DNA from: a virus
DNA length: 23,785 nucleotides
IMG/VR virus record: IMGVR_UViG_3300042465_001344
Coordinates: 1-23,785 of that record
Direction: 5' to 3' (one strand)
Of the stretch, positions 11,994-19,438 are shown piece by piece. The notes under the pieces are model-generated. The model had not been told where the DNA came from. It worked only from the letters and a program-made list of their open reading frames with translations, and searched no databases. The position numbers and the translations under genes were made by a program. Every line of letters begins with the position of its first letter. Position 1 is the stretch's first letter.

Positions 11994-12259
11994 TTTGCAT
12001 AAATCCTCGCTCTTTCTTCCATTAACTTAACGCGAACTTGCAAATCGTGAATGTCTTTGTAAATTTCTTCTTTCAGCCTATGCCGCGCTTCAGCAGACAA
12101 TGGACTGTCCGTAGGCGTACCGGATGGCGTAATCAAAGCAGGCATAGAGCCTTCGATCTTAGTCAGTCGGGTAGAAAACTCCGAGACTTGTCCAAGTAGC
12201 CAAGCCAACGCCGCTACAACTATCGGGATGATGGCTTTAAGTACGTCTTGCCAGTTCAT
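11990..12259 (-). CDS. Small membrane-anchored coiled-coil protein (89 aa)
   Basis: An 89-residue protein with an N-terminal membrane anchor (AIIPIVVAALAWLLGQV, about residues 9-25) and a charged helical remainder ending DLQVRVKLMEERARIYAK. This topology (short cytoplasmic start, one TM, periplasmic coiled coil) is the one seen in inner-membrane spanins (Rz), though a matching outer-membrane lipoprotein was not found beside it. It is linked by ATGA overlaps on both sides. Confidence 0.62.
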   Translation of the reverse strand: MNWQDVLKAIIPIVVAALAWLLGQVSEFSTRLTKIEGSMPALITPSGTPTDSPLSAEARHRLKEEIYKDIHDLQVRVKLMEERARIYAK

Positions 12260-12414
12260 TGCTTAATCACCAAATGCAGCAATAACAGAATGATCGAACC
12301 GGCACACGCGATGCCAATAGACTCTATTCGCTTGATGCGAAGAATTGTTTCTTTCCACCGTTCAGCACACACAGCTTCATGCGTCAGAAACTTTGCTTCA
12401 AGATTATTCTCCAT
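12256..12414 (-). CDS. XhlA-like small membrane protein (52 aa)
   Basis: The 52-residue protein has an amphipathic first half (MENNLEAKFLTHEAVCAERW) and a C-terminal membrane helix (IGIACAGSIILLLLHLVI), the layout of haemolysin XhlA-like proteins in phage lysis regions. The ATG at 12414 overlaps the previous gene's stop by 11 nt; an in-frame ATG at 12468 lies well inside that gene and is rejected. Likely assists membrane disruption, by context. Confidence 0.58.
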   Translation of the reverse strand: MENNLEAKFLTHEAVCAERWKETILRIKRIESIGIACAGSIILLLLHLVIKQ

Positions 12415-12604
12415 AAACCATCTCCATAATGTCATCAATGGATTCTTGCACTTCCCAAGAATTGCCATTTATTCCAAACGCGACGGTAACTTTTGTGCCA
12501 TCCTCTTGCGTACTTTCAAAGAATGACATCATCGCCTCGGTGTTAAGAATCAAGCCTTCACCGATACGCCCTTTAGTAGCGTTGGTTAGACGGATAAGAT
12601 TCAT
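12404..12604 (-). CDS. FlbD-like small phage protein (66 aa)
   Basis: A 66-residue protein beginning MNLIRLTNATKGRIGEGLIL, with VTVAFGINGNSWEVQESIDD at the end. The pattern (Leu-Thr-Asn start, a beta strand pair, and V-x-E-S-x-x-x-I) is like the FlbD-type small proteins common in phage tail/lysis regions. The function there is unknown. The ATG makes an ATGA overlap with the preceding gene; the GTG four codons upstream is the less likely choice. Confidence 0.62.
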   Translation of the reverse strand: MNLIRLTNATKGRIGEGLILNTEAMMSFFESTQEDGTKVTVAFGINGNSWEVQESIDDIMEMVYGE

Positions 12605-12957
12605 GCTTGCACCCACGAAGTCGTAGCTTCATCCCACGAATATTGCTTGTCGTCTGTAGGCATTGGCACAGGCGCACCCCATAGGCAAGTATCCTCGTTC
12701 AGCACCCAGGATGGATAGGGTTGCGGCGGGATAAACGCATCGCGCTGCGCGTCATAGGTGTAACCCAATCCTGCATAGTTCTTACGGAATGGCGTACCAC
12801 CGAGGGCGTGAACGCCGCCGTGCGTGTTGTACGAGGTCTGCTTGTAGAAATCCCCGGCACGCGCAGTCAGCTCGTCTTCCTTGCCGTTGTCTTCATCCCT
12901 ACCGACGGTGACAAACACCACAACATTGTTTTCATCAAGTTTTGCAAAGTGTGCGAT
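12601..12957 (-). CDS. Tail-fibre-associated structural protein with apparent ATC start
   Basis: The 118-residue protein shows NYAGLGYTYDAQRDAFIPPQ, then PYPSWVLNEDTCLWGAPVPM and a C-terminal YSWDEATTSWVQA. This family is common in aquatic podoviruses beside tail fibre genes. Homologues, as I recall them, start M-x-HFAK. Here the matching codons read ATC GCA CAC TTT GCA AAA, with ATC at 12957 and GGAG eight bases upstream. No ATG, GTG or TTG lies at that place, and the first conventional start (GTG at 12921) would cut off 12 conserved-looking residues. I annotate the ATC start; a sequence error or true rare start are both possible. Confidence 0.75.
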   Translation of the reverse strand: MAHFAKLDENNVVVFVTVGRDEDNGKEDELTARAGDFYKQTSYNTHGGVHALGGTPFRKNYAGLGYTYDAQRDAFIPPQPYPSWVLNEDTCLWGAPVPMPTDDKQYSWDEATTSWVQA

Positions 12958-12975
12958 TTTAAAATCTCCGTCTGG

Positions 12976-13896
12976 CTAGTTGAATGTCACAGTTTCGCTA
13001 GTTGTTGATGTAGCGGTCACAGTGTAAATCTTGAACCCGCCGCTAGTCGTGGAAGTTTGCGTCACACCGCCGGAAAAAGTGGCAGTAACCGTATCAGGCA
13101 CTTTGATGATTACAACGCCCGATCCGCCATTTTTTGCATCGTTGGAGTCGCCACCTGGGTTTGTTTCTCCTGCTCCACCACCGCCGCCACCCGTATTGGC
13201 TGTTCCCGCTACAGCAGCAACGTAGGGCGTATCGCCGCCCCCTCGACCGCCGCCGCCCGTTCCACCTGCGCCGCCCGTTCCGGTTGCCCCGCCTGCGGAT
13301 CTTCCGCCCCCGCCCCCGCCCCCGCCTCTAGCAACGGAATCAATGGTTGAAGTTAATCCAGCGCCGCCAGCAGTGCCATTAGTGCTTGTTGTTAGGCTTG
13401 CAGCCGCAGCACTTGCGCCACCACCACCGGCACTACCGTAATTTCCCGCTGCGCCCGTTGATGCGCCTCCGGCATAACCTTGGTTTGCAGTGCCTGCTCC
13501 AGCAATTCCACTAGCGCCGCCATTCCTTGCACCGCCGCCCGAGCCGCCAGACGAACCAGCAGCGCCGGTAATTGTGCCGCCGCCTTTGCCACCACCAGTT
13601 GAAGTGATGGTTGTAAATACAGAATCTGAGCCGTTGCTACCGTTTGTCGAAGGCGTAACTTGCGCCGCACCTCCCGCGCCTACCGTTACCGTATAAGCAA
13701 CACCATACGATAGCGTTAACTGCGCTTCAGTAGAGCCGCCCCCGCCGGTAGTTCCAACCGTAGTTCGATAACCACCTGCGCCACCGCCGCCGCCCGGAGC
13801 GCCGCCACCACCACCGCCCCCGCCTGCTATGACAAGGTAATCAACAGTAAGAGGAACAACACCACCGACAAGAAAGAAATTTTTAGCGGCGAACAT
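12976..13896 (-). CDS. Glycine-rich tail adhesin/receptor-binding protein
   Basis: The 306-residue protein begins MFAAKNFFLVGGVVPLTVDY, followed by LVIAGGGGGGGGAPGGGGGA and about 200 residues with many GGGG runs alternating with Ala/Ser/Thr. It ends in a beta-rich part: GSGVVIIKVPDTVTATFSGG and a Thr-rich tail. Gly-rich blocks are known in phage adhesins, where they form polyglycine sandwiches whose loops bind the receptor. Its place next to the tail fibre gene supports a host-recognition role. The ATG overlaps the fibre stop as TAATG. The earlier in-frame start at 13932 lies inside that gene. Confidence 0.8.
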   Translation of the reverse strand: MFAAKNFFLVGGVVPLTVDYLVIAGGGGGGGGAPGGGGGAGGYRTTVGTTGGGGSTEAQLTLSYGVAYTVTVGAGGAAQVTPSTNGSNGSDSVFTTITSTGGGKGGGTITGAAGSSGGSGGGARNGGASGIAGAGTANQGYAGGASTGAAGNYGSAGGGGASAAAASLTTSTNGTAGGAGLTSTIDSVARGGGGGGGGRSAGGATGTGGAGGTGGGGRGGGDTPYVAAVAGTANTGGGGGGAGETNPGGDSNDAKNGGSGVVIIKVPDTVTATFSGGVTQTSTTSGGFKIYTVTATSTTSETVTFN

Positions 13897-14864
13897 TATG
13901 GGGTGTATCCCTGTGCGATTGAACCGTACCAATTTGTGCCATCAGCGATGAAGGTCAGAATGTCCATCTTGCCTGCGGTAGCAGTAATCGTCGGAGCACC
14001 AGCAGTACCCCACTTCACGCCGGTAAACGTCGCAGTACCGTTACCCGTCGAAGCTGCTTGCTTGAGCAACAAGACAAAAGACTTACCAGCGGTTGCCGTG
14101 GGCATGGTGAACGTGCAAGCCGTAGATGCGGTCAGCGTAGCAGTCTGAACCGTACCGCTAGTCAACGACAACGTGCTAGACGATGTAACCGTTCCAATAG
14201 CAACCACGCTTTCGACGTAGTTCGTAACGGTCGGATTGTTGACGGTTGGGCTAGTATCTAGCACCATCTTGCCTGTGCCGGTAACTGCATTCGTCAGCGT
14301 CACACCGCCATAGGTCAACGTTCCCGACACAACTAAATTCGTGTAGCTGTTGGGATTTAACAATTGGAAGCGCGTGCCGTCATATTCAATTAGCACAACC
14401 TCGCCCGCAACCATGTCGCCAGCAACTAGCGCCGTTGATCCTGTGCGCGTGATGGATTTAGAGCCAACGCCGTCAATGTTGATCGTTACCGCGCCGGTGT
14501 TCGTGTTAGCCACAACGAACGAGAACAGATTGCCCGCAGCGTAAGCAGTCAGCGCGGGAGTGACTGAGCCAGTCAAGGTATCAGTACCGCTAACCGTGAC
14601 GAGCTTGTCGGTATTGCTCTGAATTTGCCCGTACTGAACCGCATCCGTTCCAACCGTAGCAGCGCCAAGACCTGTGATCTTGAAGCCTGCTAATGGAATG
14701 TTAGCAGTAACCGTCGTTTGCCCGTCTTTAGTGATAGCCGTAGAAAGACCGGTCGCTAAGTCCGAAGTCAGCGCGTTAAACGCTGTTGAGGAAATGACTG
14801 TACCCGCTACGACGGGTTGCCCCGTTGTATTGATCTGAAAAACGCCGCTGCCGTTGTAGCTCAA
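13896..14864 (-). CDS. Tail fibre protein
   Basis: This 322-residue protein begins SYNGSGVFQINTTGQPVVAG, continues TVISSTAFNALTSDLATGLS, and has a long Thr/Ser/Gly-rich beta-structured remainder, ending NWYGSIAQGYTP. The N-terminus is a common phage tail fibre start and probably attaches to the baseplate or tail tube. The start codon is TTG at 14864, with GGGAG eight bases upstream; no ATG is suitably placed. The distal part probably forms a trimeric beta-helix ending in a receptor-contacting tip. It is followed by the glycine-rich adhesin. Confidence 0.85.
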   Translation of the reverse strand: MSYNGSGVFQINTTGQPVVAGTVISSTAFNALTSDLATGLSTAITKDGQTTVTANIPLAGFKITGLGAATVGTDAVQYGQIQSNTDKLVTVSGTDTLTGSVTPALTAYAAGNLFSFVVANTNTGAVTINIDGVGSKSITRTGSTALVAGDMVAGEVVLIEYDGTRFQLLNPNSYTNLVVSGTLTYGGVTLTNAVTGTGKMVLDTSPTVNNPTVTNYVESVVAIGTVTSSSTLSLTSGTVQTATLTASTACTFTMPTATAGKSFVLLLKQAASTGNGTATFTGVKWGTAGAPTITATAGKMDILTFIADGTNWYGSIAQGYTP

Positions 14865-14904
14865 AGTTTTATCTCCCGTGAATAAGGCATAAACAATGAA
14901 TTAA

Positions 14905-16428
14905 TCATTGCTGTGCCCCTTGTTGTCTTGCTGCCGCAAGTGCGTTTAGTAATGCTTCTTCTTCGGGCCTCATGCCACCGAGAGGAGCAAGTGCGCGATT
15001 CGTCATGCCAGGCGAATAGTTAGGCTGTGCCATTCTTTTTTGATATGCAGGCGATGTTACCAATGCCCTAGCAGGGATGCTTGCATAAGGCAGAGCTGCT
15101 GCCAATGCGCCAGGCGTGCCCATTTGCGTGCCGCCAACTGTTCCAAGTATTGCAGAAGCTAAAGCATTACCTGCACTTACGCCGGGAGTTGGAATTCTTT
15201 CACCCTCACGCATTGACGATGGAAACGCATTAGCAAATCGGCCTGTCGTGGCTAGGTTGCCAGTAAACGGAGCACCTTTGTCCATTTGCCTCGCAAGGAT
15301 TGGCGCTGAGATGTTGCCCGTTCCTATATTGAGTGCGTTTTCAATGTTGTAAGATTTTGCAATCTGCTTTCGTGCTTCTCGCAAGTCATCAACTAGCTGT
15401 GGTTGATTTGATCTCGCAGCAATTTTTTCTAAAGCCGTTTCTAGCATGTCAGCTTTATCATCAAATTCTTTTGCAAGTTTTAATGCTTTTGGGTCTGCAC
15501 TTCTGTTGTAATAATTCCATTGATTTTTTGCTTCAAATCGCGCATCTTTTAGTTTTTCTAAGGTGTTGCCTGCTAATGGCGATATGGCTGCAATTTCTTG
15601 ATATGGCGTTGAAACCCTAGCCCGAAAATCAGACAATGCTTTTTCTGATATCGGCGTGCCTTCGGGAAGCCCCAACTCTTGACGCATCAATCTGTTGGTG
15701 ATTTCCTGATTGCGTAAGCTAACTTCTTGACCTACTGCTGCTTTACCCGCAACGCTTTCAAGGATTTTATTGACTGCTGACGGGTTGACAGTAGACGGGG
15801 GAATCATGTATCCCGCTTCTTGACCTGCTCTCAACGTCTGATTCCGCAAGCCTTGCTCTGCTTCTTGCATTCTTGCTTGATTGACAGCAGCTTGTGCTCG
15901 ATTGCCCACAGCGCTCATTACGCTTGGGGTCGTCATGCTTGCAAACATACCCGCTATCGGGCTTCCTGTGGCTTCGGTTGTACCTTGCCCAGTAGCGCCG
16001 CTAACGCCGCCTACAGCGACATTTCGCCCCATTCCACCAAGTGATGCAGCGGGAGACATGACACCGCCTCCTACACCTTGTCCTGCAACGTCTAGCACTC
16101 GTTGCCCTGTAGTGGAAGGTTCAAACTCAGGACGAATGCCACCAAGGGCGGTAAACGCTCTGCGAGCCAAATCAGGGGTCGGACGAATCTCAGGCGCAAG
16201 ATCAGGACGGCCAGCTGCGATTGCCGCTGTCCCAAACCCCGCGCGTGCAAGGTTTGCCACGTTTTGCGGAGCATTTAGCAGCAGGTCAATCGTGTTAGCC
16301 ATGCCTTTGTTAACAGCATTGACTCCTACTTGATAAGCAGCAGGCGATTCCTTTACTGATGCCAAGTAAGCATCAGGATCAAATGCAGGCTGTTGTGCTA
16401 GATACGCATCAGGATCAAATTTTTCCAT
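14905..16428 (-). CDS. Internal virion/DNA ejection protein with FDPDAYL repeats
   Basis: The 507-residue protein begins with a tandem motif FDPDAYLA (residues 4-11 and 16-23), then Ala/Gly-rich helices (VGVNAVNKGMANTIDLLLNA, ARAGFGTAAIAAGRPDL) and further helical segments (MRQELGLPEGTPISEKALSD). Large Ala-rich helical proteins at this place are internal or ejection proteins released into the cell envelope to pass DNA; this one is like P22 gp16/gp20-type partners. No peptidoglycan hydrolase motif was recognised. Its start overlaps the previous gene's stop (TAATG). Confidence 0.68.
   Translation of the reverse strand: MEKFDPDAYLAQQPAFDPDAYLASVKESPAAYQVGVNAVNKGMANTIDLLLNAPQNVANLARAGFGTAAIAAGRPDLAPEIRPTPDLARRAFTALGGIRPEFEPSTTGQRVLDVAGQGVGGGVMSPAASLGGMGRNVAVGGVSGATGQGTTEATGSPIAGMFASMTTPSVMSAVGNRAQAAVNQARMQEAEQGLRNQTLRAGQEAGYMIPPSTVNPSAVNKILESVAGKAAVGQEVSLRNQEITNRLMRQELGLPEGTPISEKALSDFRARVSTPYQEIAAISPLAGNTLEKLKDARFEAKNQWNYYNRSADPKALKLAKEFDDKADMLETALEKIAARSNQPQLVDDLREARKQIAKSYNIENALNIGTGNISAPILARQMDKGAPFTGNLATTGRFANAFPSSMREGERIPTPGVSAGNALASAILGTVGGTQMGTPGALAAALPYASIPARALVTSPAYQKRMAQPNYSPGMTNRALAPLGGMRPEEEALLNALAAARQQGAQQ
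16370..16420. repeat. Direct repeat encoding the FDPDAYL tandem motif
   Basis: GCATCAGGATCAAAT is repeated at 16370-16384 and 16406-16420, a 36 nt period. On the minus strand it encodes two copies of F-D-P-D-A at the N-terminus of the ejection protein. The in-frame 12-residue period fits a duplicated binding motif rather than random repeats. Confidence 0.7.
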
Positions 16429-18032
16429 TATTGTCCTAGCCTTTTCCTAATAGCTGCGGCTCTTGGATCAGTTGGATTTGTATTTGCCCATTGCAATGCT
16501 TGCTGATCTCGGGTTAATTGAACTCCACCGCCACCACTTTCAGGAACAGCTATTTCCTCTAACTGAGATTGCAAGCCACTCATGCCAGGCGCTTTCTTCA
16601 ATCGTTTGATTGTTTGATTGCCTTTTTCAATAGATGCCAATCCTGCACGTTCGTTAAGCCTTGCCAAATCAGCAAGCGTTTGAGCGTTGATTTGTATGTT
16701 TCCTGACTTTGCACGTTCTAGGAATTCTCTATCTTTGTCCGTAAATCCTTGTCCTGCACCAAGACCGCTAGTTTTGATTGAATCCAACGTTCCTGCTGCC
16801 AAACTAGACATTAGATTTTCAGTTGCTTGCGTTCTTGACGGATCAATAAGCCCGGCTGTTGACAATGCTTTATCAATCTGCAATCTAATTTCAGCACCTG
16901 TTCCGGTAATCGGATTTTGCTGCAACGTCTGAAGCACGCGCCTTGCGCTTGTAACTCTTTCAGGCGCTGAACGTGCTGCTTCTATTGTTGACGCATCAGA
17001 CTTTGCCAATCCTTCTGCAACGTTGCCAAAGTAAGATCGTTCTGTGTTTACGTTGACAGTTGTTGCAGGTTGATTGCTAGTCATTTTGTTTAAAAACGCA
17101 CCAAAAGCCGCACGACCTTGTTGACTATTGGGATCAATTCCTGCGCCCGTTAATGCTGCATTGACGTTGCGAATTTCTGTGGTTGTAGCTTCATAAGGCG
17201 TTGCCTGCAAAGGACGTTCAATAACTTCCCCTCGTTTTCCATACACTCGTTCAACAAGAGTGCCATCAGCCTTTCTAAACGTTTCGCCTTTTGTGCCAAA
17301 CTCAGGCGCATTTTTTTGCAAAAAGTTAGCAAGTTCTCGACCACGTTTACTTGCAGACATAGCAAGCACTTCAGGATTCAAACCTAACCTTTGCTGCCCA
17401 GTTTGTTGCATCGCTTGCGGAGCAGCTTGTGGTGCAACGGGCGGCGCTACGGGCGGTGTAGTGCCTTCTGCACCTGCCATAACGGATGAACCTGTCTGTC
17501 CAGGAATCATCGGGTTCATTCTTTCCGCAGCGGGGGCAGCAGAAACAGGCGCTTGATTTCCTCTAGCAGCGTTCAACGCACGTTGGAAATCTTTTTCTTC
17601 CATATCTTGAGCAAGCATTGTTTGTGCGAATCCGGCAGTTGCGGGATTGCTCAAGCCTTTGAACAAGTGTACTCTGCGTTCTTCTTCACTACGCTTTCGT
17701 GCGGGAATCATATCTTCTGCACTAATGTCAGATGGCACAGTATCAATGTTCTGATACCAGTTTTGTGCCTCTGTTTGAGCCTTTTCGCCCAATGCTTTTT
17801 GCTCTTGGATTAGATCGCGCTGCGTCTTGCCAGCCACATAGCCTTGCAACATCTTTGCAAGCCCCGTTAGCGGAGAAGTACGAGCCTGAATGCCGCCATA
17901 GCTAAACGTCTCTGCGGGCTGGAAAGCCTGTTGCTGCATGATCTCAGCCATCTTTTGACGGCGAGCAATATCAGCCTGTTCAGCTTGGTAAGGGCTTTGA
18001 AGCGTAAAGTTTAGTGCTTGATTTTCAGCCAT
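16428..18032 (-). CDS. Internal virion/ejection-associated protein
   Basis: A 534-residue protein begins MAENQALNFTLQSPYQAEQA, followed by a helical, Gln-rich segment (MAEIMQQQAFQPAETFSYGG) and a Pro/Ala/Gln-rich linker around residues 185-215. The C-terminal half is helical (e.g. RSAPERVTSARRVLQTLQQN) and ends ALQWANTNPTDPRAAAIRKR. The QWA-x-x-NP-x-DP-x-A pattern is common at the C-terminus of phage internal virion proteins. With its two neighbours it probably forms the ejectosome of this short-tailed phage. GGGGC lies before the ATG. No enzyme domain was seen. Confidence 0.68.
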   Translation of the reverse strand: MAENQALNFTLQSPYQAEQADIARRQKMAEIMQQQAFQPAETFSYGGIQARTSPLTGLAKMLQGYVAGKTQRDLIQEQKALGEKAQTEAQNWYQNIDTVPSDISAEDMIPARKRSEEERRVHLFKGLSNPATAGFAQTMLAQDMEEKDFQRALNAARGNQAPVSAAPAAERMNPMIPGQTGSSVMAGAEGTTPPVAPPVAPQAAPQAMQQTGQQRLGLNPEVLAMSASKRGRELANFLQKNAPEFGTKGETFRKADGTLVERVYGKRGEVIERPLQATPYEATTTEIRNVNAALTGAGIDPNSQQGRAAFGAFLNKMTSNQPATTVNVNTERSYFGNVAEGLAKSDASTIEAARSAPERVTSARRVLQTLQQNPITGTGAEIRLQIDKALSTAGLIDPSRTQATENLMSSLAAGTLDSIKTSGLGAGQGFTDKDREFLERAKSGNIQINAQTLADLARLNERAGLASIEKGNQTIKRLKKAPGMSGLQSQLEEIAVPESGGGGVQLTRDQQALQWANTNPTDPRAAAIRKRLGQ

Positions 18033-18047
18033 TTTTCATTGCCCCAA

Positions 18048-19007
18048 TTAGAAGCCAAACAACCCTTTAACAGCGGTCGGATTGTAAGAGTAAGCACCAA
18101 GTCCTGCACCAAGCAACCCAGTCAATCCTGCTTGATTTGCATTGGCTTGCGATTGTTGTAGACCATACTGATTCATAGCCGCTTGCCCTTGCGCTTGCGC
18201 TCCCGCCATGATTGGGGCGGGTGCAACTTGGGCAGCTTGATAACCTTGGAATTGCGGCATCTGAATCTGCGAACCCGATAACAGTCCGGTAATCTCATTC
18301 AGCGGTTGTTGACGCATTGCCAACTGCCGAGATAGTTCTTGCTGCTGTGCTGCATTCTGTGCTGCCATTTGTGATTGCTGTTCATTGAAACCTTGAGCGC
18401 GTGCGCCCGTGTCAAGGCTGATCCCTTGCAACGCAGCCTGGCTTAACAGATCGTTTCGGTTTTGCCCTGCTTGCGTTTGAGCCGTCCGATAAGCCTCCGA
18501 ACCTGGCGTTATGCCTTGATTAGCAAGCTGATTTTCCATCGCTGCCTGTTGGCGTTGCAGTTGCGGCTCAAGCCTTGCCATAATTGCTTGCTGACCTGTA
18601 GTGCCCGCATTGACAGGCATTTGCGCTAGGTTAGAAAGATCAAGCCTTGTTTGCAATCCTTGACCTGCCGTACCAGTTGGCGCAAAAGCGTTGCTGATAA
18701 CGTCTTGTGCTGTTTTGCCGCCCGTTTCACCAAGGCTTGCAAGCAGCTTTTGAACCCGTTGTTGCGTGTCAAATGTTTCTTGCGCGGTTGGGGTCAGAGT
18801 CTGCCGAATTGTGGGTTGCTGGTTCTCGCCAAACGTCACCGTTTGCGAACCCGCAGGGGTGTAAACGTTGGGATTGTTGATGTAGCCTTGCAGCCTTGCC
18901 GTGGCTTCATTAGCCGCACCTTGTTCTCTTGCCGCTCCTGCATAATCAGGAACGGCTGGAGCTGCCGGTTGCGAACCACCAAAAATGCTGCTCACTATGC
19001 CGCCCAT
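18048..19007 (-). CDS. Virion/DNA-transfer-like protein, N-terminal GGIVSSIFGG
   Basis: The 319-residue protein begins MGGIVSSIFGGSQPAAPAVP, then DYAGAAREQGAANEATARLQ, a Thr/Gln-rich region with NPNVYTPAGSQTVTFGENQQ, and a Gln/Ala-rich helical C-terminus. This N-terminus, a short amphipathic/hydrophobic stretch followed by Pro-Ala, is very common in podoviral injection-type proteins. GGAGG stands five bases before the chosen ATG at 19007. It overlaps the acetyltransferase gene end by 13 nt. Likely an ejection or tail-internal protein. Confidence 0.72.
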   Translation of the reverse strand: MGGIVSSIFGGSQPAAPAVPDYAGAAREQGAANEATARLQGYINNPNVYTPAGSQTVTFGENQQPTIRQTLTPTAQETFDTQQRVQKLLASLGETGGKTAQDVISNAFAPTGTAGQGLQTRLDLSNLAQMPVNAGTTGQQAIMARLEPQLQRQQAAMENQLANQGITPGSEAYRTAQTQAGQNRNDLLSQAALQGISLDTGARAQGFNEQQSQMAAQNAAQQQELSRQLAMRQQPLNEITGLLSGSQIQMPQFQGYQAAQVAPAPIMAGAQAQGQAAMNQYGLQQSQANANQAGLTGLLGAGLGAYSYNPTAVKGLFGF

Positions 19008-19438
19008 ATAGCCTCCAGTTTCTTCATGTAGCGCGGCTGAATCCACTTTTCAGCATCGCTTTTCATCAATCCATAAATGCACAAATCGCCATGCTCTCCA
19101 GCGTCACGCATCACACCTTCCAACTTTGCGCCCAAGTGATGAGCGAACCGTCGAGATTTTTTGTTTCTCTTGTCAATGATTCCTGTGACACGCTTGCAGT
19201 TGTTTTTCACAAAAGCATAGTGCATCACCGTCGATATAAAGCCTGGCGTAATTGCATCCGCTGAGATGTGCATCATGATGTTCGGCGCAATGTAACCGTT
19301 GAACACCACACCAGCGATTAGCTCCTCATCATCATTGATTAGCCCAAACGCAACGAATAAGCCCCAATCCGGCGATCTGCCTTGTTTGCTTGCAACATAG
19401 CGCCCGATGAGTTCTTTCGGCTCGGTAATGATCTTCAT
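18995..19438 (-). CDS. GNAT-family acetyltransferase in virion gene cluster
   Basis: The 147-residue protein begins MKIITEPKELIGRYVASKQG and contains the GNAT-like C-terminal block NKKSRRFAHHLGAKLEGVMR (residues 92-111), then GDLCIYGLMKSDAEKW. The core strand LIAGVVFNGYIAPNIMMHIS may hold acetyl-CoA. Such small GNAT genes often lie among podovirus structural genes; the target could be a host or virion protein. The ATG at 19438 makes an ATGA overlap with the gene before it, and an upstream ATG at 19483 is rejected. Confidence 0.72.
   Translation of the reverse strand: MKIITEPKELIGRYVASKQGRSPDWGLFVAFGLINDDEELIAGVVFNGYIAPNIMMHISADAITPGFISTVMHYAFVKNNCKRVTGIIDKRNKKSRRFAHHLGAKLEGVMRDAGEHGDLCIYGLMKSDAEKWIQPRYMKKLEAIWAA

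Noticed and set aside
13031-13696. Pro-rich plus-strand frames opposite the glycine-rich adhesin
   Set aside because: They are the complement of Gly codons (GGN to NCC), not independent genes.
13400-13830. Repeated GGN-rich DNA that could look like a CRISPR or minisatellite
   Set aside because: No regular repeat-spacer period; explained by polyglycine coding.
15881-16333. 150-residue plus-strand frame
   Set aside because: Antisense to a well-supported ejection protein gene, no ribosome site, no domain.
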